Assembly (NCBI RefSeq): GCF_009827655.1
Contig: NZ_WTYV01000001.1
Location: 496,001-560,000, forward strand
Origin: Alteraurantiacibacter buctensis
GTDB lineage: Bacteria; Pseudomonadota; Alphaproteobacteria; Sphingomonadales; Sphingomonadaceae
Reading direction: 5' to 3'
DNA: 64,000 bases
Shown here: in pieces, positions 34,950 through 42,467 of the stretch
Position numbering within the stretch: the stretch's first letter is position 1
Layout of the letters: every line of letters begins with the position of its first letter
Made by a program: the position numbers and the translations under genes
The notes under the pieces: model-generated
Told to the model about the DNA's origin: nothing
The model's database searches: none
The model's input: only the letters and a program-made list of their open reading frames with translations

Positions 34950-35990
34950 ATGTCGCACAGTTCCAATCCGCAACCGCGCGCCCTGGCCACGTGGCTGCTT
35001 GCCGTTGCCCTGCTGGTGGGCGTGATCGTGGGTATCGGCGGGATCACCCGCCTGACCGAAAGCGGCCTTTCGATCACCGAATGGAAGCCGGTCACCGGCA
35101 CGCTGCCGCCACTGAACGAGGCGCAATGGCAGGTCGAGTTCGAGGCCTACCAGCAGATCGGCGAGTTCCAGCAGGTGGCCGGCCCGCAGGGCATGACGCT
35201 GGCGGATTACAAGTTCATCTATTTCTGGGAGTGGTTCCACCGCCTGCTGGGCCGGGTGATCGGCTTGGCCTTTGCCCTGCCGCTGGCCTGGTTCTGGCTG
35301 CGCGGGGCGATTCCCGCCGGCTACAAGCCGCGCCTGCTGGCCCTGCTGGCGCTGGGCGGGTTGCAGGGCGCGCTGGGCTGGCTGATGGTCCGCTCCGGCC
35401 TCAACACGCAGATGACCGACGTGTCGCATTTCTGGCTCTCGGCCCACCTGGTGACCGCGCTGTTCACCCTGGGCGGATTGATCTGGACCGCGCGCGACCT
35501 GCTGCACCTGCACGCCGAGTCATCGGCCGCCGCGGCGCGGCTGAGCCCGCTGGCGCTGGTGACGCTGGTGATCCTGTTCATCCAGTTGCTGCTGGGGGCC
35601 TGGGTGGCGGGCCTCAATGCCGGCCATGCCAGCGACACCTGGCCGTTGATGAGCGGGCAGTTGCTGCCGCAGGCGGGATGGGACCGGGGCGTGCTCCATG
35701 CCTTTACCCACGATCCCTTCCTGCTCCACTGGCTGCACCGCTGGTGGGCCTGGGTGGCGGTGGCCGCGCTGGTGGTGCTGGCGCGGCATTCGAAAGCGGC
35801 GGGGGACCGGCCCGCATCGGTCATGGTCCACAGCGCCTTCGGGATCCAGATCATCCTGGGCATCGCCACGGTAATGACCGGGGTGGCCCTGTGGCTGGCC
35901 GTGGCCCACCAGGTGGTGGGCGCGCTGCTGGTGGCGGCAACGGCCTGGGCCGCCAACCGGCTGGGCTGGCGGCAACGGGCGGGCAGCTAG
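34950..35990 (+). CDS. ctaA: heme A synthase (COX15/CtaA)
   Basis: Inner-membrane protein, 346 aa with eight hydrophobic helices, that oxidises the C8 methyl of heme O to make heme A for cytochrome oxidase. Typical blocks: 'GGITRLTESGLSITEWKPVTG' near residues 30-50, 'EWFHRLLGR' with a conserved His, 'HFWLSAHL' and 'HWLHRWWAW'. ATG 34950 gives the normal N-terminus. cutA starts at the very next base after its stop. Confidence 0.95.
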   Translation: MSHSSNPQPRALATWLLAVALLVGVIVGIGGITRLTESGLSITEWKPVTGTLPPLNEAQWQVEFEAYQQIGEFQQVAGPQGMTLADYKFIYFWEWFHRLLGRVIGLAFALPLAWFWLRGAIPAGYKPRLLALLALGGLQGALGWLMVRSGLNTQMTDVSHFWLSAHLVTALFTLGGLIWTARDLLHLHAESSAAAARLSPLALVTLVILFIQLLLGAWVAGLNAGHASDTWPLMSGQLLPQAGWDRGVLHAFTHDPFLLHWLHRWWAWVAVAALVVLARHSKAAGDRPASVMVHSAFGIQIILGIATVMTGVALWLAVAHQVVGALLVAATAWAANRLGWRQRAGS

Positions 35991-36320
35991 GTGGCCCCGG
36001 GGTTCCTGGTCTGGTGCCCCTTTCCCGATGAGGAGGAGGCGCGCCGGGTGGCCGGGGTTCTGCTGGACGAAGGGCTGATCGCCTGCGCCAACATCCTGCC
36101 GGGCATCATCTCGCTCTATGTCTGGAACGGCGAGCGGGGCGAGGCGCGCGAGGTAGGCCTGCTCGCCAAGACGAACGAATCGCTGGGCCAGCAAACGATC
36201 ACCCGACTCGGGCAATTGCATTCGTACCAATCCCCTGCGATTATCGGCTGGAAGGCAGACGAGGTAGGCCCGGCCACGCGCGACTGGCTGGGCAGCCTGA
36301 CGGGAACAGGATTGGCATGA
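35991..36320 (+). CDS. cutA: divalent cation tolerance protein CutA
   Basis: Small trimeric protein (109 aa). Family blocks are 'LIACANILPGIISLYVWNGE' (residues 29-48), 'EVGLLAKTN' and 'HSYQSPAIIG'. It was linked to copper tolerance in E. coli, but its true role is unclear. The GTG start follows the ctaA stop with no gap, and the stop overlaps the next ATG (ATGA 36317-36320), so ctaA, cutA and the next gene form one translationally tight unit. Confidence 0.92.
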   Translation: MAPGFLVWCPFPDEEEARRVAGVLLDEGLIACANILPGIISLYVWNGERGEAREVGLLAKTNESLGQQTITRLGQLHSYQSPAIIGWKADEVGPATRDWLGSLTGTGLA

Positions 36321-37033
36321 ACCCTCCGACGGCAAGGCGTACGGTGTTGCGGACGGCGGCGGGGTTGTCGCTGTTGCCGCTGTTCGCCTCGCGCCAGGCG
36401 CTGGCCGCAGGGGAGGCTGCGACAATCGCCCCGCCTTCGGGCGACATGATCTATCGCCGGACGGTGGTCCGCCCCCTGCCGGGCGCTATCGTGCTGACCG
36501 CGACGCGGGATTTCCGGGTGCGCTTCAGCGCCAGGGAGGGCGGTTTTCTGGTCGACGGGGAGCAGGTTGCCGCACGGGTGCAGGCACCCGCCAGCCTGTC
36601 CACGATCGCCCGGATGGAAGAGCAGCGGGTGGAGCGGGGGCTGTTTCCGCTGGCGCTCGATCGCGCCGGCCGCATTGTCGACGGCGAAGCGGCAGCGCCC
36701 GATGTGACGCTGGGCCAGGCCCTGGACGAGGCACGCCGACAGCTCCCCGACCAGGGAGCGGAGATCGGCCAGTTGCTCGATGCGCTGAGCGCCGGCAGCG
36801 CGGGCATCATGGCCTACCTGCCGCTGGACCTTTTCGCCCCCGTCGAGGAACATCAGGAGCAGCGCCAGGCAATCGAACTGCCCTGGGGCCAGACCGGCGA
36901 GGTTGTGGTGCGCTTTGCTGCCACGCGCAGCGCCGAGACCGGCCTTATGCGGCTGGCTACGCGGGACGTGGTGACCAAGCTGGAAGGCGAGGAACGGCGC
37001 AGCGCCGAACGCTGGGAACTGTTCGCCGCCTGA
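36317..37033 (+). CDS. hypothetical exported protein
   Basis: 238 aa. The N-terminus 'ARRTVLRTAAGLSLLPLFAS' (residues 6-25) combines two Arg with a hydrophobic core and 'ALAA' cleavage-like end, so export by Sec or Tat is likely. The mature part is a mixed alpha/beta domain with no recognised family. It shares a transcript with ctaA and cutA, which could hint at a role in respiration or metal handling (weak inference). Confidence 0.65.
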   Translation: MNPPTARRTVLRTAAGLSLLPLFASRQALAAGEAATIAPPSGDMIYRRTVVRPLPGAIVLTATRDFRVRFSAREGGFLVDGEQVAARVQAPASLSTIARMEEQRVERGLFPLALDRAGRIVDGEAAAPDVTLGQALDEARRQLPDQGAEIGQLLDALSAGSAGIMAYLPLDLFAPVEEHQEQRQAIELPWGQTGEVVVRFAATRSAETGLMRLATRDVVTKLEGEERRSAERWELFAA

Positions 37034-37097
37034 CCGCAATGTGGACCGGGTGGTCCGACCGGTATTATTTTACCTCTCCGCAAACCGGCAGGAAAGC

Positions 37098-37126
37098 TTG
37101 ACTTTGCGGACCCGGCAGGACATTGG
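37098..37126 (+). promoter_or_regulatory. candidate promoter of rplM-rpsI
   Basis: TTGACT (37098-37103), a 17-nt spacer and CATTGG (37121-37126), about 70 bp before rplM. The -35 is near consensus and the -10 is poor, as often seen before ribosomal genes in this group. Confidence 0.35.
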
Positions 37127-37195
37127 GCCGCCTGCGCTCGTACCGGATCCGGTGCGGGAACGGATTCGCATAAACACGCTAAGGAACCATCAGCC

Positions 37196-37675
37196 ATGAA
37201 GGCGCTCTCCAGGCAGACCCGGTCGATCAAGCCGGCCGAGGTCGAGAAGAAGTGGCACGTGATCGATGCCGAAGGGCTGGTCGTCGGCCGCCTCGCCACG
37301 ATCATCGCCAACATCCTGCGCGGCAAGCACAAGCCGAGCTACACCCCGCACGTCGACTGCGGTGACCATGTCATCGTGCTCAACGCCGGCAAGGTGAAGT
37401 TCACCGGCAACAAGCTGGGCGACAAGGTCTATTACCGTCACACCGGCTATGCCGGCGGCATCAAGGGCGTGACCGCCCAGAAGGTGCTGGGCAGCGCCTA
37501 TCCCGAGCGCGTGCTGGAAAAGGCGGTTGAGCGCATGATCCCGCGCGGTCCCCTGGGCCGCGACCAGATGCGCGCGCTGCACCTGTACAACGGCACCGAG
37601 CATCCCCACGGCGGGCAGCAGCCCGAAGTGCTCGACGTTGCCTCGATGAACCGCAAGAACAAGGTTGCCAAGTGA
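37196..37675 (+). CDS. rplM: 50S ribosomal protein L13
   Basis: Large-subunit ribosomal protein of 159 aa. Signatures: '[20 protein letters not shown]' (about 20-39), '[18 protein letters not shown]' and '[16 protein letters not shown]'. AAGGA precedes the ATG. Its stop overlaps the rpsI start by one base (TGATG), the standard rplM-rpsI pair. Confidence 0.97.
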   Translation: MKALSRQTRSIKPAEVEKKWHVIDAEGLVVGRLATIIANILRGKHKPSYTPHVDCGDHVIVLNAGKVKFTGNKLGDKVYYRHTGYAGGIKGVTAQKVLGSAYPERVLEKAVERMIPRGPLGRDQMRALHLYNGTEHPHGGQQPEVLDVASMNRKNKVAK

Positions 37676-38199
37676 TGGCCGACGAAAACAACACCGTGTC
37701 CGACCTGTCGGACCTGAATTCGCTGACCACGGGTGCCCCGGCCGCAGCGGACGATGCTGCCCCCGTGCGCACCGGCCCCGCCGCCGTCCTGCGCGAGCAG
37801 GAACTGGACAAGCAGGGCCGCGCCTATGCCACCGGCCGCCGCAAGGACGCCGTGGCCCGCGTGTGGCTGAAGCCGGGCACCGGCAAGATCACCGTCAACG
37901 GTCGTGACCAGGAAGTCTACTTCGCTCGTCCGACGCTGCGCCTGGTGATCAACCAGACCTTCTCGATCACGGATCGCGAAGGCCAGTACGACGTGGTTGC
38001 CACCGTCAAGGGCGGCGGCCTGTCGGGCCAGGCCGGTGCCGTGAAGCACGGCATCGCCCAGGCGCTCAGCAAGTACGAACCGGCCCTGCGCAGCACGGTC
38101 AAGGCCGCCGGCTTCCTCACCCGCGACCCCCGCGTGGTGGAACGCAAGAAGTACGGCCGCGCCAAGGCCCGCCGCAGCTTCCAGTTCTCGAAGCGCTAA
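37675..38199 (+). CDS. rpsI: 30S ribosomal protein S9
   Basis: Small-subunit protein of 174 aa. The C-terminal 130 residues are the S9 core: '[20 protein letters not shown]' (about 47-66), '[19 protein letters not shown]' and the Lys/Arg-rich tail ending 'FSKR', which reaches the P site. The first 45 residues are an acidic extension usual in sphingomonads. ATG 37675 preferred over GTG 37672. Confidence 0.97.
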   Translation: MADENNTVSDLSDLNSLTTGAPAAADDAAPVRTGPAAVLREQELDKQGRAYATGRRKDAVARVWLKPGTGKITVNGRDQEVYFARPTLRLVINQTFSITDREGQYDVVATVKGGGLSGQAGAVKHGIAQALSKYEPALRSTVKAAGFLTRDPRVVERKKYGRAKARRSFQFSKR

Positions 38200-38227
38200 G
38201 CGTTTCGGGCACTGTGCCGAACGAAAC

Positions 38228-38255
38228 GGGGCGGTCCTTCAGGGCCGCCCTTTTT
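38228..38255 (+). terminator. intrinsic terminator of rplM-rpsI
   Basis: GGGCGG (38229-38234) pairs with CCGCCC (38245-38250) and is followed by TTTTT (38251-38255). Confidence 0.85.
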
Positions 38256-38262
38256 CGTTGGT

Positions 38263-38631
38263 TCAGCCGCCCAGCGCGGCGTCCACCGCGTTCTTCAGCC
38301 GGTCCATCGTCACCGGCTTGGCCAGGTAGTTGCTGGCCCCGGCGGCGCGGCACCTGGCTTCCTCCTCACGACCCGCGAAGGCGGTGATGGCAATGATCGG
38401 GATGTCGCGCGTCTCGTGGCGGCGGCGCAGGGTGTCGATCAGCGTCAGGCCCGAGACGTGGGGCAGCTGGATGTCCATCGTGATGAGGTCGGGCTTGAAC
38501 CGCTCCACCTCGCGCATCACCCCTGCGCCGTCGGCCACCATCGCAACCTCGTGCCCGCACGCGCCGAGCACCTCGTTGTAGAACATGCGGTTGAGGAGAT
38601 CGTCTTCAACGACCAGAATGCGAGCGGCCAT
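38263..38631 (-). CDS. single-domain response regulator (DivK/CheY-like)
   Basis: 122-aa receiver domain with no output domain. Acidic pocket 'VVEDD' (about 7-11), phospho-acceptor Asp in 'DLITMDIQLP' (about 53), switch Thr in 'AITAFAG' and Lys in 'LAKPV'. 'MDIQLPHVSGL' and 'NRMFYNEVL' resemble DivK, the Caulobacter cell-cycle regulator, more than chemotaxis CheY. DivK identity is probable, not proven; pleD is not adjacent. ATG 38631 chosen over the upstream codon. Confidence 0.82.
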   Translation of the reverse strand: MAARILVVEDDLLNRMFYNEVLGACGHEVAMVADGAGVMREVERFKPDLITMDIQLPHVSGLTLIDTLRRRHETRDIPIIAITAFAGREEEARCRAAGASNYLAKPVTMDRLKNAVDAALGG

Positions 38632-38667
38632 AGGGCGGCAGTCCCCCAACACGGGATCGGTTCCCGC

Positions 38668-39486
38668 TCACGCACTCGTCTCGTCGGGAGCAAAGGGCGG
38701 CTGGGCGTCTTCCGGCACTTCCTCGATCTGCATGGCGGGCGTGGGCAGCCCTTCCATGTTGCGGACCCGGACCGTCAGCGCCTCACCGTCCCAGGTCAAT
38801 TCGTTGAAGCTGGCGGGCGTGGTGCGCAGGCGCTGCGACAGGGTGCCCGCGCCGATCATCCGCACCGGCCCGTGCGCCGTCGGCTCCATGATGTCGAATG
38901 CATCGTGGACATGGCCTGACAGCACCGCCACCACGCCGCGCCGCGCCAGTTCGGCCAACGCCCGCCGCCCGCCGCTGGTCAGCGCCGTACCGTGGGTGCC
39001 GGCTTCGCGCAGCGGGTGGTGCGCGGTCACGATGGCGCGGGTGCCGGCGGGCAGGGCATCGATCTGCGCCAGGCAGTGCCGCAACGCCTTGCGGCTGACC
39101 CGCCCCTTCGACCAGTTGAGCCGCCATTGGGCGGGCACATTGGTGTTGAGCCCGACTATGGCCAGATCGGGGAATACCAGTTCCTTCTCCACCAGGTCGC
39201 GGAAAGCGGCGAAACGGCGGAACGGGTCGAGATAGCGCGAGGGCAGGTGATAGCCCGGCAGGTCATGGTTGCCCGGCTCCACCGTCACCGGCACCCCGAT
39301 CCGACCGATCCATTCGGTAGCGGCGGCAAATTCACGCGCGCGGGCACGCATCGTCAGGTCACCCGTGATGGCCACGGCATCGGGGCGGCGGGTGGCGATC
39401 TCGTGGGCCACCCAGTCCAGCGCATGGGGATCCTCCAAGCCGAAGTGCAGGTCGGACAGGTGGAACAGGAGCAGCGGATCAGCCAT
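38668..39486 (-). CDS. calcineurin-like metallophosphoesterase
   Basis: 272-aa enzyme with a dinuclear metal centre: 'HLSDLHFG' (D-x-H, about 9-16), 'ITGDLT' (GD), 'EPGNHD' (GNHD), 'VTAHHPL' and 'LSGHVHDAF' (GHxH). This is the class III cyclic-nucleotide phosphodiesterase pattern (CpdA-like), so cAMP hydrolysis is plausible, but other phosphodiester substrates cannot be excluded. It overlaps the next gene leftward-upstream (lipid-kinase-like) by 8 bp. Confidence 0.85.
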   Translation of the reverse strand: MADPLLLFHLSDLHFGLEDPHALDWVAHEIATRRPDAVAITGDLTMRARAREFAAATEWIGRIGVPVTVEPGNHDLPGYHLPSRYLDPFRRFAAFRDLVEKELVFPDLAIVGLNTNVPAQWRLNWSKGRVSRKALRHCLAQIDALPAGTRAIVTAHHPLREAGTHGTALTSGGRRALAELARRGVVAVLSGHVHDAFDIMEPTAHGPVRMIGAGTLSQRLRTTPASFNELTWDGEALTVRVRNMEGLPTPAMQIEEVPEDAQPPFAPDETSA

Positions 39487-40333
39487 GCGGCCGGGTGGCT
39501 AGCAGATCGACACCGCACGGGGCCAGTTCGAATGTGCAGGCAGGGCCGGGTTCGGCCGCCTCGCCATCCAGCATCAGGCCGAAGGGCTCCCCGTCAAGCG
39601 AGGCGATGGTGACGCGCAGCACCAGCCCCAGGACATCATGCGGCCCTTCGCGGAAGTTGCGCGCCAGCAGGGCGGCGGCCTGGGCCAGGAAATCGCCCGC
39701 CTGCCGCGCGTGATAGGCCGCCACGCGGATCCCCTCGTCCTGCGCGGTCAGCAGCAACAGCGGGTAGCCCTCCGGCTCACCCAGCTCCGGGTCGCGCACC
39801 GCTACACCGGGAGCGGCCAGCGTCTCGGCGGCGGCGGCGATGCCTTCCTGCGCCAGTTCCAGGACCGAACCTTCGCGCATCGCCTCGCGCACGGCGTGCC
39901 AGGCGGTGCCGGGCCCTGCCTGCAGTTCGGCATAGGCATTGCCCACCGGGCATTGGATCACCCCCGGCCTGACCGGCGTGGCGGAACCGGCAGCAAAAGC
40001 GGCCAGCACTGCCGCGGCATCGGCATCGCCGTGCAGGCGCCGGGCCAGCAGGTTCTGCGTGCCGCCGGGCAGCACCAGCACCTGCCCGCCCCAGCCGGCC
40101 AGCGCATCGAGCGCGGCGTTGAGCGTGCCATCGCCGGTGAAGATCACCACCAGCGCGATACCCGCCCGGTCCAGTTCTGCGGGAGTTGGCAGCGGCTGCT
40201 GCGGAAAGGCAAGGTGCCGGGCAATCTCCAGCCCGCCAGCGGTACAGTGCTGCAGCAGCGCGGCAATTGCCGCTTCGTCATTGCTGCCGCTCTTGTCGTT
40301 GGTGATCAGGCAGCAGGGGTGCAGGCGGTTCAT
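39479..40333 (-). CDS. diacylglycerol kinase-like catalytic domain protein
   Basis: 284 aa. The nucleotide-binding motif 'VVIFTGDGTLNAALDALAG' (about 62-80) and 'LPGGTQNLLARRL' (variant of GTxN-x-ALA) place it in the DAGK/YegS/LCB5 family of lipid kinases. The substrate may be diacylglycerol, a sphingoid base or another lipid; since sphingomonads make sphingolipids, a long-chain-base kinase is possible (inference). GTQN instead of the usual GTAN/GTxND is a small variation. Stop overlaps the phosphodiesterase gene. Confidence 0.8.
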   Translation of the reverse strand: MNRLHPCCLITNDKSGSNDEAAIAALLQHCTAGGLEIARHLAFPQQPLPTPAELDRAGIALVVIFTGDGTLNAALDALAGWGGQVLVLPGGTQNLLARRLHGDADAAAVLAAFAAGSATPVRPGVIQCPVGNAYAELQAGPGTAWHAVREAMREGSVLELAQEGIAAAAETLAAPGVAVRDPELGEPEGYPLLLLTAQDEGIRVAAYHARQAGDFLAQAAALLARNFREGPHDVLGLVLRVTIASLDGEPFGLMLDGEAAEPGPACTFELAPCGVDLLATRPHG

Positions 40334-40382
40334 CCCGCCCGAACGCCCCGCCGGTGCCCCAGTTCCTGTCACCGGGTTCCCC

Positions 40383-40649
40383 TCACATCCGCCCCGCCAT
40401 GATCGCCCACGCGGTCCAGCCGCTGCCCAGGGTGTAGAGGGCATAGGCCCAGGCCCAGCCCGGGCTGCCGCCGCTCACCAGCAGCAAGGCCACCAGCAGG
40501 GCCAGGAATTCCACTCCCAGCGTCACCGGCGGGCGCAGCCACGGCGCGGCGCGGCGCATCTGCGCCACCAGCGGATGGCCGCTTTCCAGCACCGCGCGAT
40601 GGGCGGCAAAGTTGGCGATCCCGCACAGGAACACGACGATCAGGGCCAT
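40383..40649 (-). CDS. hypothetical small membrane protein
   Basis: 88 aa with three hydrophobic segments (about 1-15, 41-60, 64-84) and a short basic loop 'MRRAAPWLRPP' between the first two. No family recognised; similar small proteins are common in Sphingomonadales. 49 bp upstream of the lipid-kinase-like gene on the same strand. Confidence 0.65.
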   Translation of the reverse strand: MALIVVFLCGIANFAAHRAVLESGHPLVAQMRRAAPWLRPPVTLGVEFLALLVALLLVSGGSPGWAWAYALYTLGSGWTAWAIMAGRM

Positions 40650-40804
40650 GCCGCCACCATGCGCCGCCCCGGAGCGCCCTGCAATCGGTCATTGGTGGAG
40701 CAGGCTTGGCGGTTGGTCGGACGCAGGCGCAGCCGGTCGAGTCCCCATCGCGGCAGGTCGAGCCCGGCGCGCCGCCAGCCGCCGAATCGCCTATTCCTCA
40801 ACTC

Positions 40805-40873
40805 GCGCCGCAGCCAACCGAGTCCCAATGGCTGCGGCGCAACTGCCCCCGATGCCACTCTCCCCGGCATCGG
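40805..40873 (+). promoter_or_regulatory. two strong hairpins in the urcA leader
   Basis: First hairpin: perfect 11-bp stem GCGCCGCAGCC (40805-40815) / GGCTGCGGCGC (40830-40840), 14-nt loop. Second: perfect 8-bp stem CCGATGCC (40849-40856) / GGCATCGG (40866-40873), 9-nt loop. They lie 47-115 bp before the urcA start in a 270-bp gap with no ORF. This could be an RNA regulatory leader; no known riboswitch motif is recognised. The rest of the gap (40650-40804) shows nothing clear. Confidence 0.55.
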
Positions 40874-40919
40874 CGGGCACCTTTCCCGGGACAGCCATTT
40901 GTTGAGGAGTTTGAGGGAA

Positions 40920-41234
40920 ATGGCCCACAAGATCATTCTGGCGCTGGTAACCGCCACGCTTTCGCTGGCCCCCGTTGCCGCTAGTGCCGCCACCGTCGAA
41001 CAGCGCACCACGGGCGTTGCCTTCCGCGACCTGGACCTGACCACCGAGCAGGGTCGCGCCGAGCTGGATCGTCGGATCGATGCTGCCGCCCGCCAGGTCT
41101 GTGCGATTGGCGAGACCGATGTCGGCACCCGCATCGTGACCCGCGAAAAGCGCCAGTGCTATCGCGAAGCCCGCGCCCAGCTTGACCAGCGCTTTGCCCG
41201 GGTAATTTCCGAAGGCCGCCGCGGCGAAGGCTGA
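40920..41234 (+). CDS. UrcA family protein
   Basis: 104-aa exported protein of the UrcA family (unknown function, found in sphingomonads and Caulobacterales). Signal peptide to about residue 23 ('VAASAA'), then the family core 'VAFRDLDLTTEQGRAELDRRI' (read across about 33-53), and two Cys ('QVCAIG', 'QCYREA') that may pair. GAGGGA precedes ATG 40920. Transcribed alone with a structured leader and a strong terminator. Confidence 0.85.
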   Translation: MAHKIILALVTATLSLAPVAASAATVEQRTTGVAFRDLDLTTEQGRAELDRRIDAAARQVCAIGETDVGTRIVTREKRQCYREARAQLDQRFARVISEGRRGEG

Positions 41235-41283
41235 GCGGTCCCGACCCCGATACCGGCCCGTATCCCCATTCGGGCCCGGCACT

Positions 41284-41341
41284 GCAGCGGGGCAGCCCTT
41301 CCCGGGCGAAACGGGGGAGGGCTTCTCCGCTGCCTTCTTTT
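41284..41341 (+). terminator. long hairpin terminator of urcA
   Basis: GCAGCGG (41284-41290) pairs with CCGCTGC (41327-41333); inside it AGCCCTTCCC pairs with GGGGAGGGCT with one wobble. A T-rich run (TTCTTTT, 41335-41341) follows. Confidence 0.75.
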
Positions 41342-41346
41342 GCGTT

Positions 41347-41706
41347 CTAGCCTGGCAGGCCGCGCCGTCGCCAATGGGCCAGCACCGCCCACAGGACCAG
41401 CGGCCAGGCCAGCGTGCAGCCCACGTCGCGCGCGCTTTCTGCCAGCGAGACTGGCGACTTGACCGACAGCAGGAAGATCACGTCGAACACCTCGGCCACC
41501 AGGCTCATCGCCACCAGCATCAGCAGCGGCAGCCACAGGCCGCCGCGCCCGCGGAAAAGCAGCAGCATCCCCAGGTAGAGCGCCAGCCCCACGTTGATGT
41601 GCATGGCATCGTTGGACAGGCCCACGCTGCCCAGCAGCCATTCCTTCAGTTCCACGAACTGCAGGATCAGCGGATCGAACGGAGTGTATTGGGCAGGGGC
41701 GCTCAC
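41347..41706 (-). CDS. hypothetical membrane protein
   Basis: 119 aa with about three hydrophobic segments (near 34-50, 55-75, 90-110). 'SNDAMHINVGLALYLGMLLLF' resembles VanZ-like proteins in layout, but this is not a firm match. The GTG start overlaps the response regulator stop (GTGA), so it is the third gene of the LytS/LytTR operon. ORF extension upstream lies inside the regulator gene and is rejected. Confidence 0.65.
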   Translation of the reverse strand: MSAPAQYTPFDPLILQFVELKEWLLGSVGLSNDAMHINVGLALYLGMLLLFRGRGGLWLPLLMLVAMSLVAEVFDVIFLLSVKSPVSLAESARDVGCTLAWPLVLWAVLAHWRRRGLPG

Positions 41707-42467
41707 CGGCCGGCCATCGCCTTCACCTTGCGCAGGTAGGTGCGGCCGATGCGCAGCTCCTCGCCCCCGTCCTCGCCATTGCTGCCGGCCAGCTCCACGC
41801 ACCACACGCCCAGCCCTTCGTGGCGCAGGCCCCGGATCATGTCGCGCCGCAGGATGGTGGAGCGGTGGATGCGGATGAACATCTCCGGGTCCAGCTTGGC
41901 CTCCAGCCCGGCGATAGTCTGCAACAGCAGGTAGCTGCCGCCACGCACATGCAGGCGCACATAGTCGCGCTCGGCATCGATGCGGCTGACCTCGCGCGCG
42001 TCGATCCGCAGCAGCTCACTGCGGGTGGGCACCCAGAACTCGGTGAGCCAAGCGGTGCTGTCGCCCCGCACCTGGCGGGTTTCCCGCCGGGCCAGCGCGC
42101 GGGCGATGGCCCGTTCCAGCCGCTCGGCCCCCACGGGTTTGAGCACATAGTCGACCGCGTCGAGATCGAAGGCTTCCACGGCAAAGTTCTCGTGCGCGGT
42201 GACGAAGATCACCGCCGGCACCGGATTCATTTTCGCCACCTCGCGGGCTACGGCCAGGCCGTCCATGCCGGGCATGGTCATGTCCAGCAGCAGCAGGTCG
42301 GGCTTCAGCTTCTCGGCCAGGCGCAGCGCGGCGGCCCCGTCGCTGGCCGTACCGGCGACCGACAGGCCGGCCAGTTCCGCGCACAGCACCTGCATGCGCT
42401 CGATCGCCAGCGGCTCGTCATCGACGATCAGGGTGCGCAGCGGCCCAGTTCCCTCCGTAGAGCTCAT
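41703..42467 (-). CDS. LytTR-type response regulator (second pair)
   Basis: 254 aa. Receiver domain with 'IVDDEPLAIER', phospho-acceptor Asp in 'LLLLDMTMPGMDG' (about 57), Thr in 'FVTAHENF' and Lys in 'VLKPVG'; C-terminal LytTR domain with 'FIRIHRSTILRRDMI'. Starts inside the kinase stop (ATGA). Same architecture as 5339-6145 but clearly divergent, so an old duplication or independent acquisition. Confidence 0.92.
   Translation of the reverse strand: MSSTEGTGPLRTLIVDDEPLAIERMQVLCAELAGLSVAGTASDGAAALRLAEKLKPDLLLLDMTMPGMDGLAVAREVAKMNPVPAVIFVTAHENFAVEAFDLDAVDYVLKPVGAERLERAIARALARRETRQVRGDSTAWLTEFWVPTRSELLRIDAREVSRIDAERDYVRLHVRGGSYLLLQTIAGLEAKLDPEMFIRIHRSTILRRDMIRGLRHEGLGVWCVELAGSNGEDGGEELRIGRTYLRKVKAMAGR

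Noticed and set aside
40700-40840. tRNA-like T-loop (GGTCGAGTCC) in the urcA leader
   Set aside because: There is no matching acceptor stem, anticodon arm or CCA end; the segment folds into unrelated hairpins.
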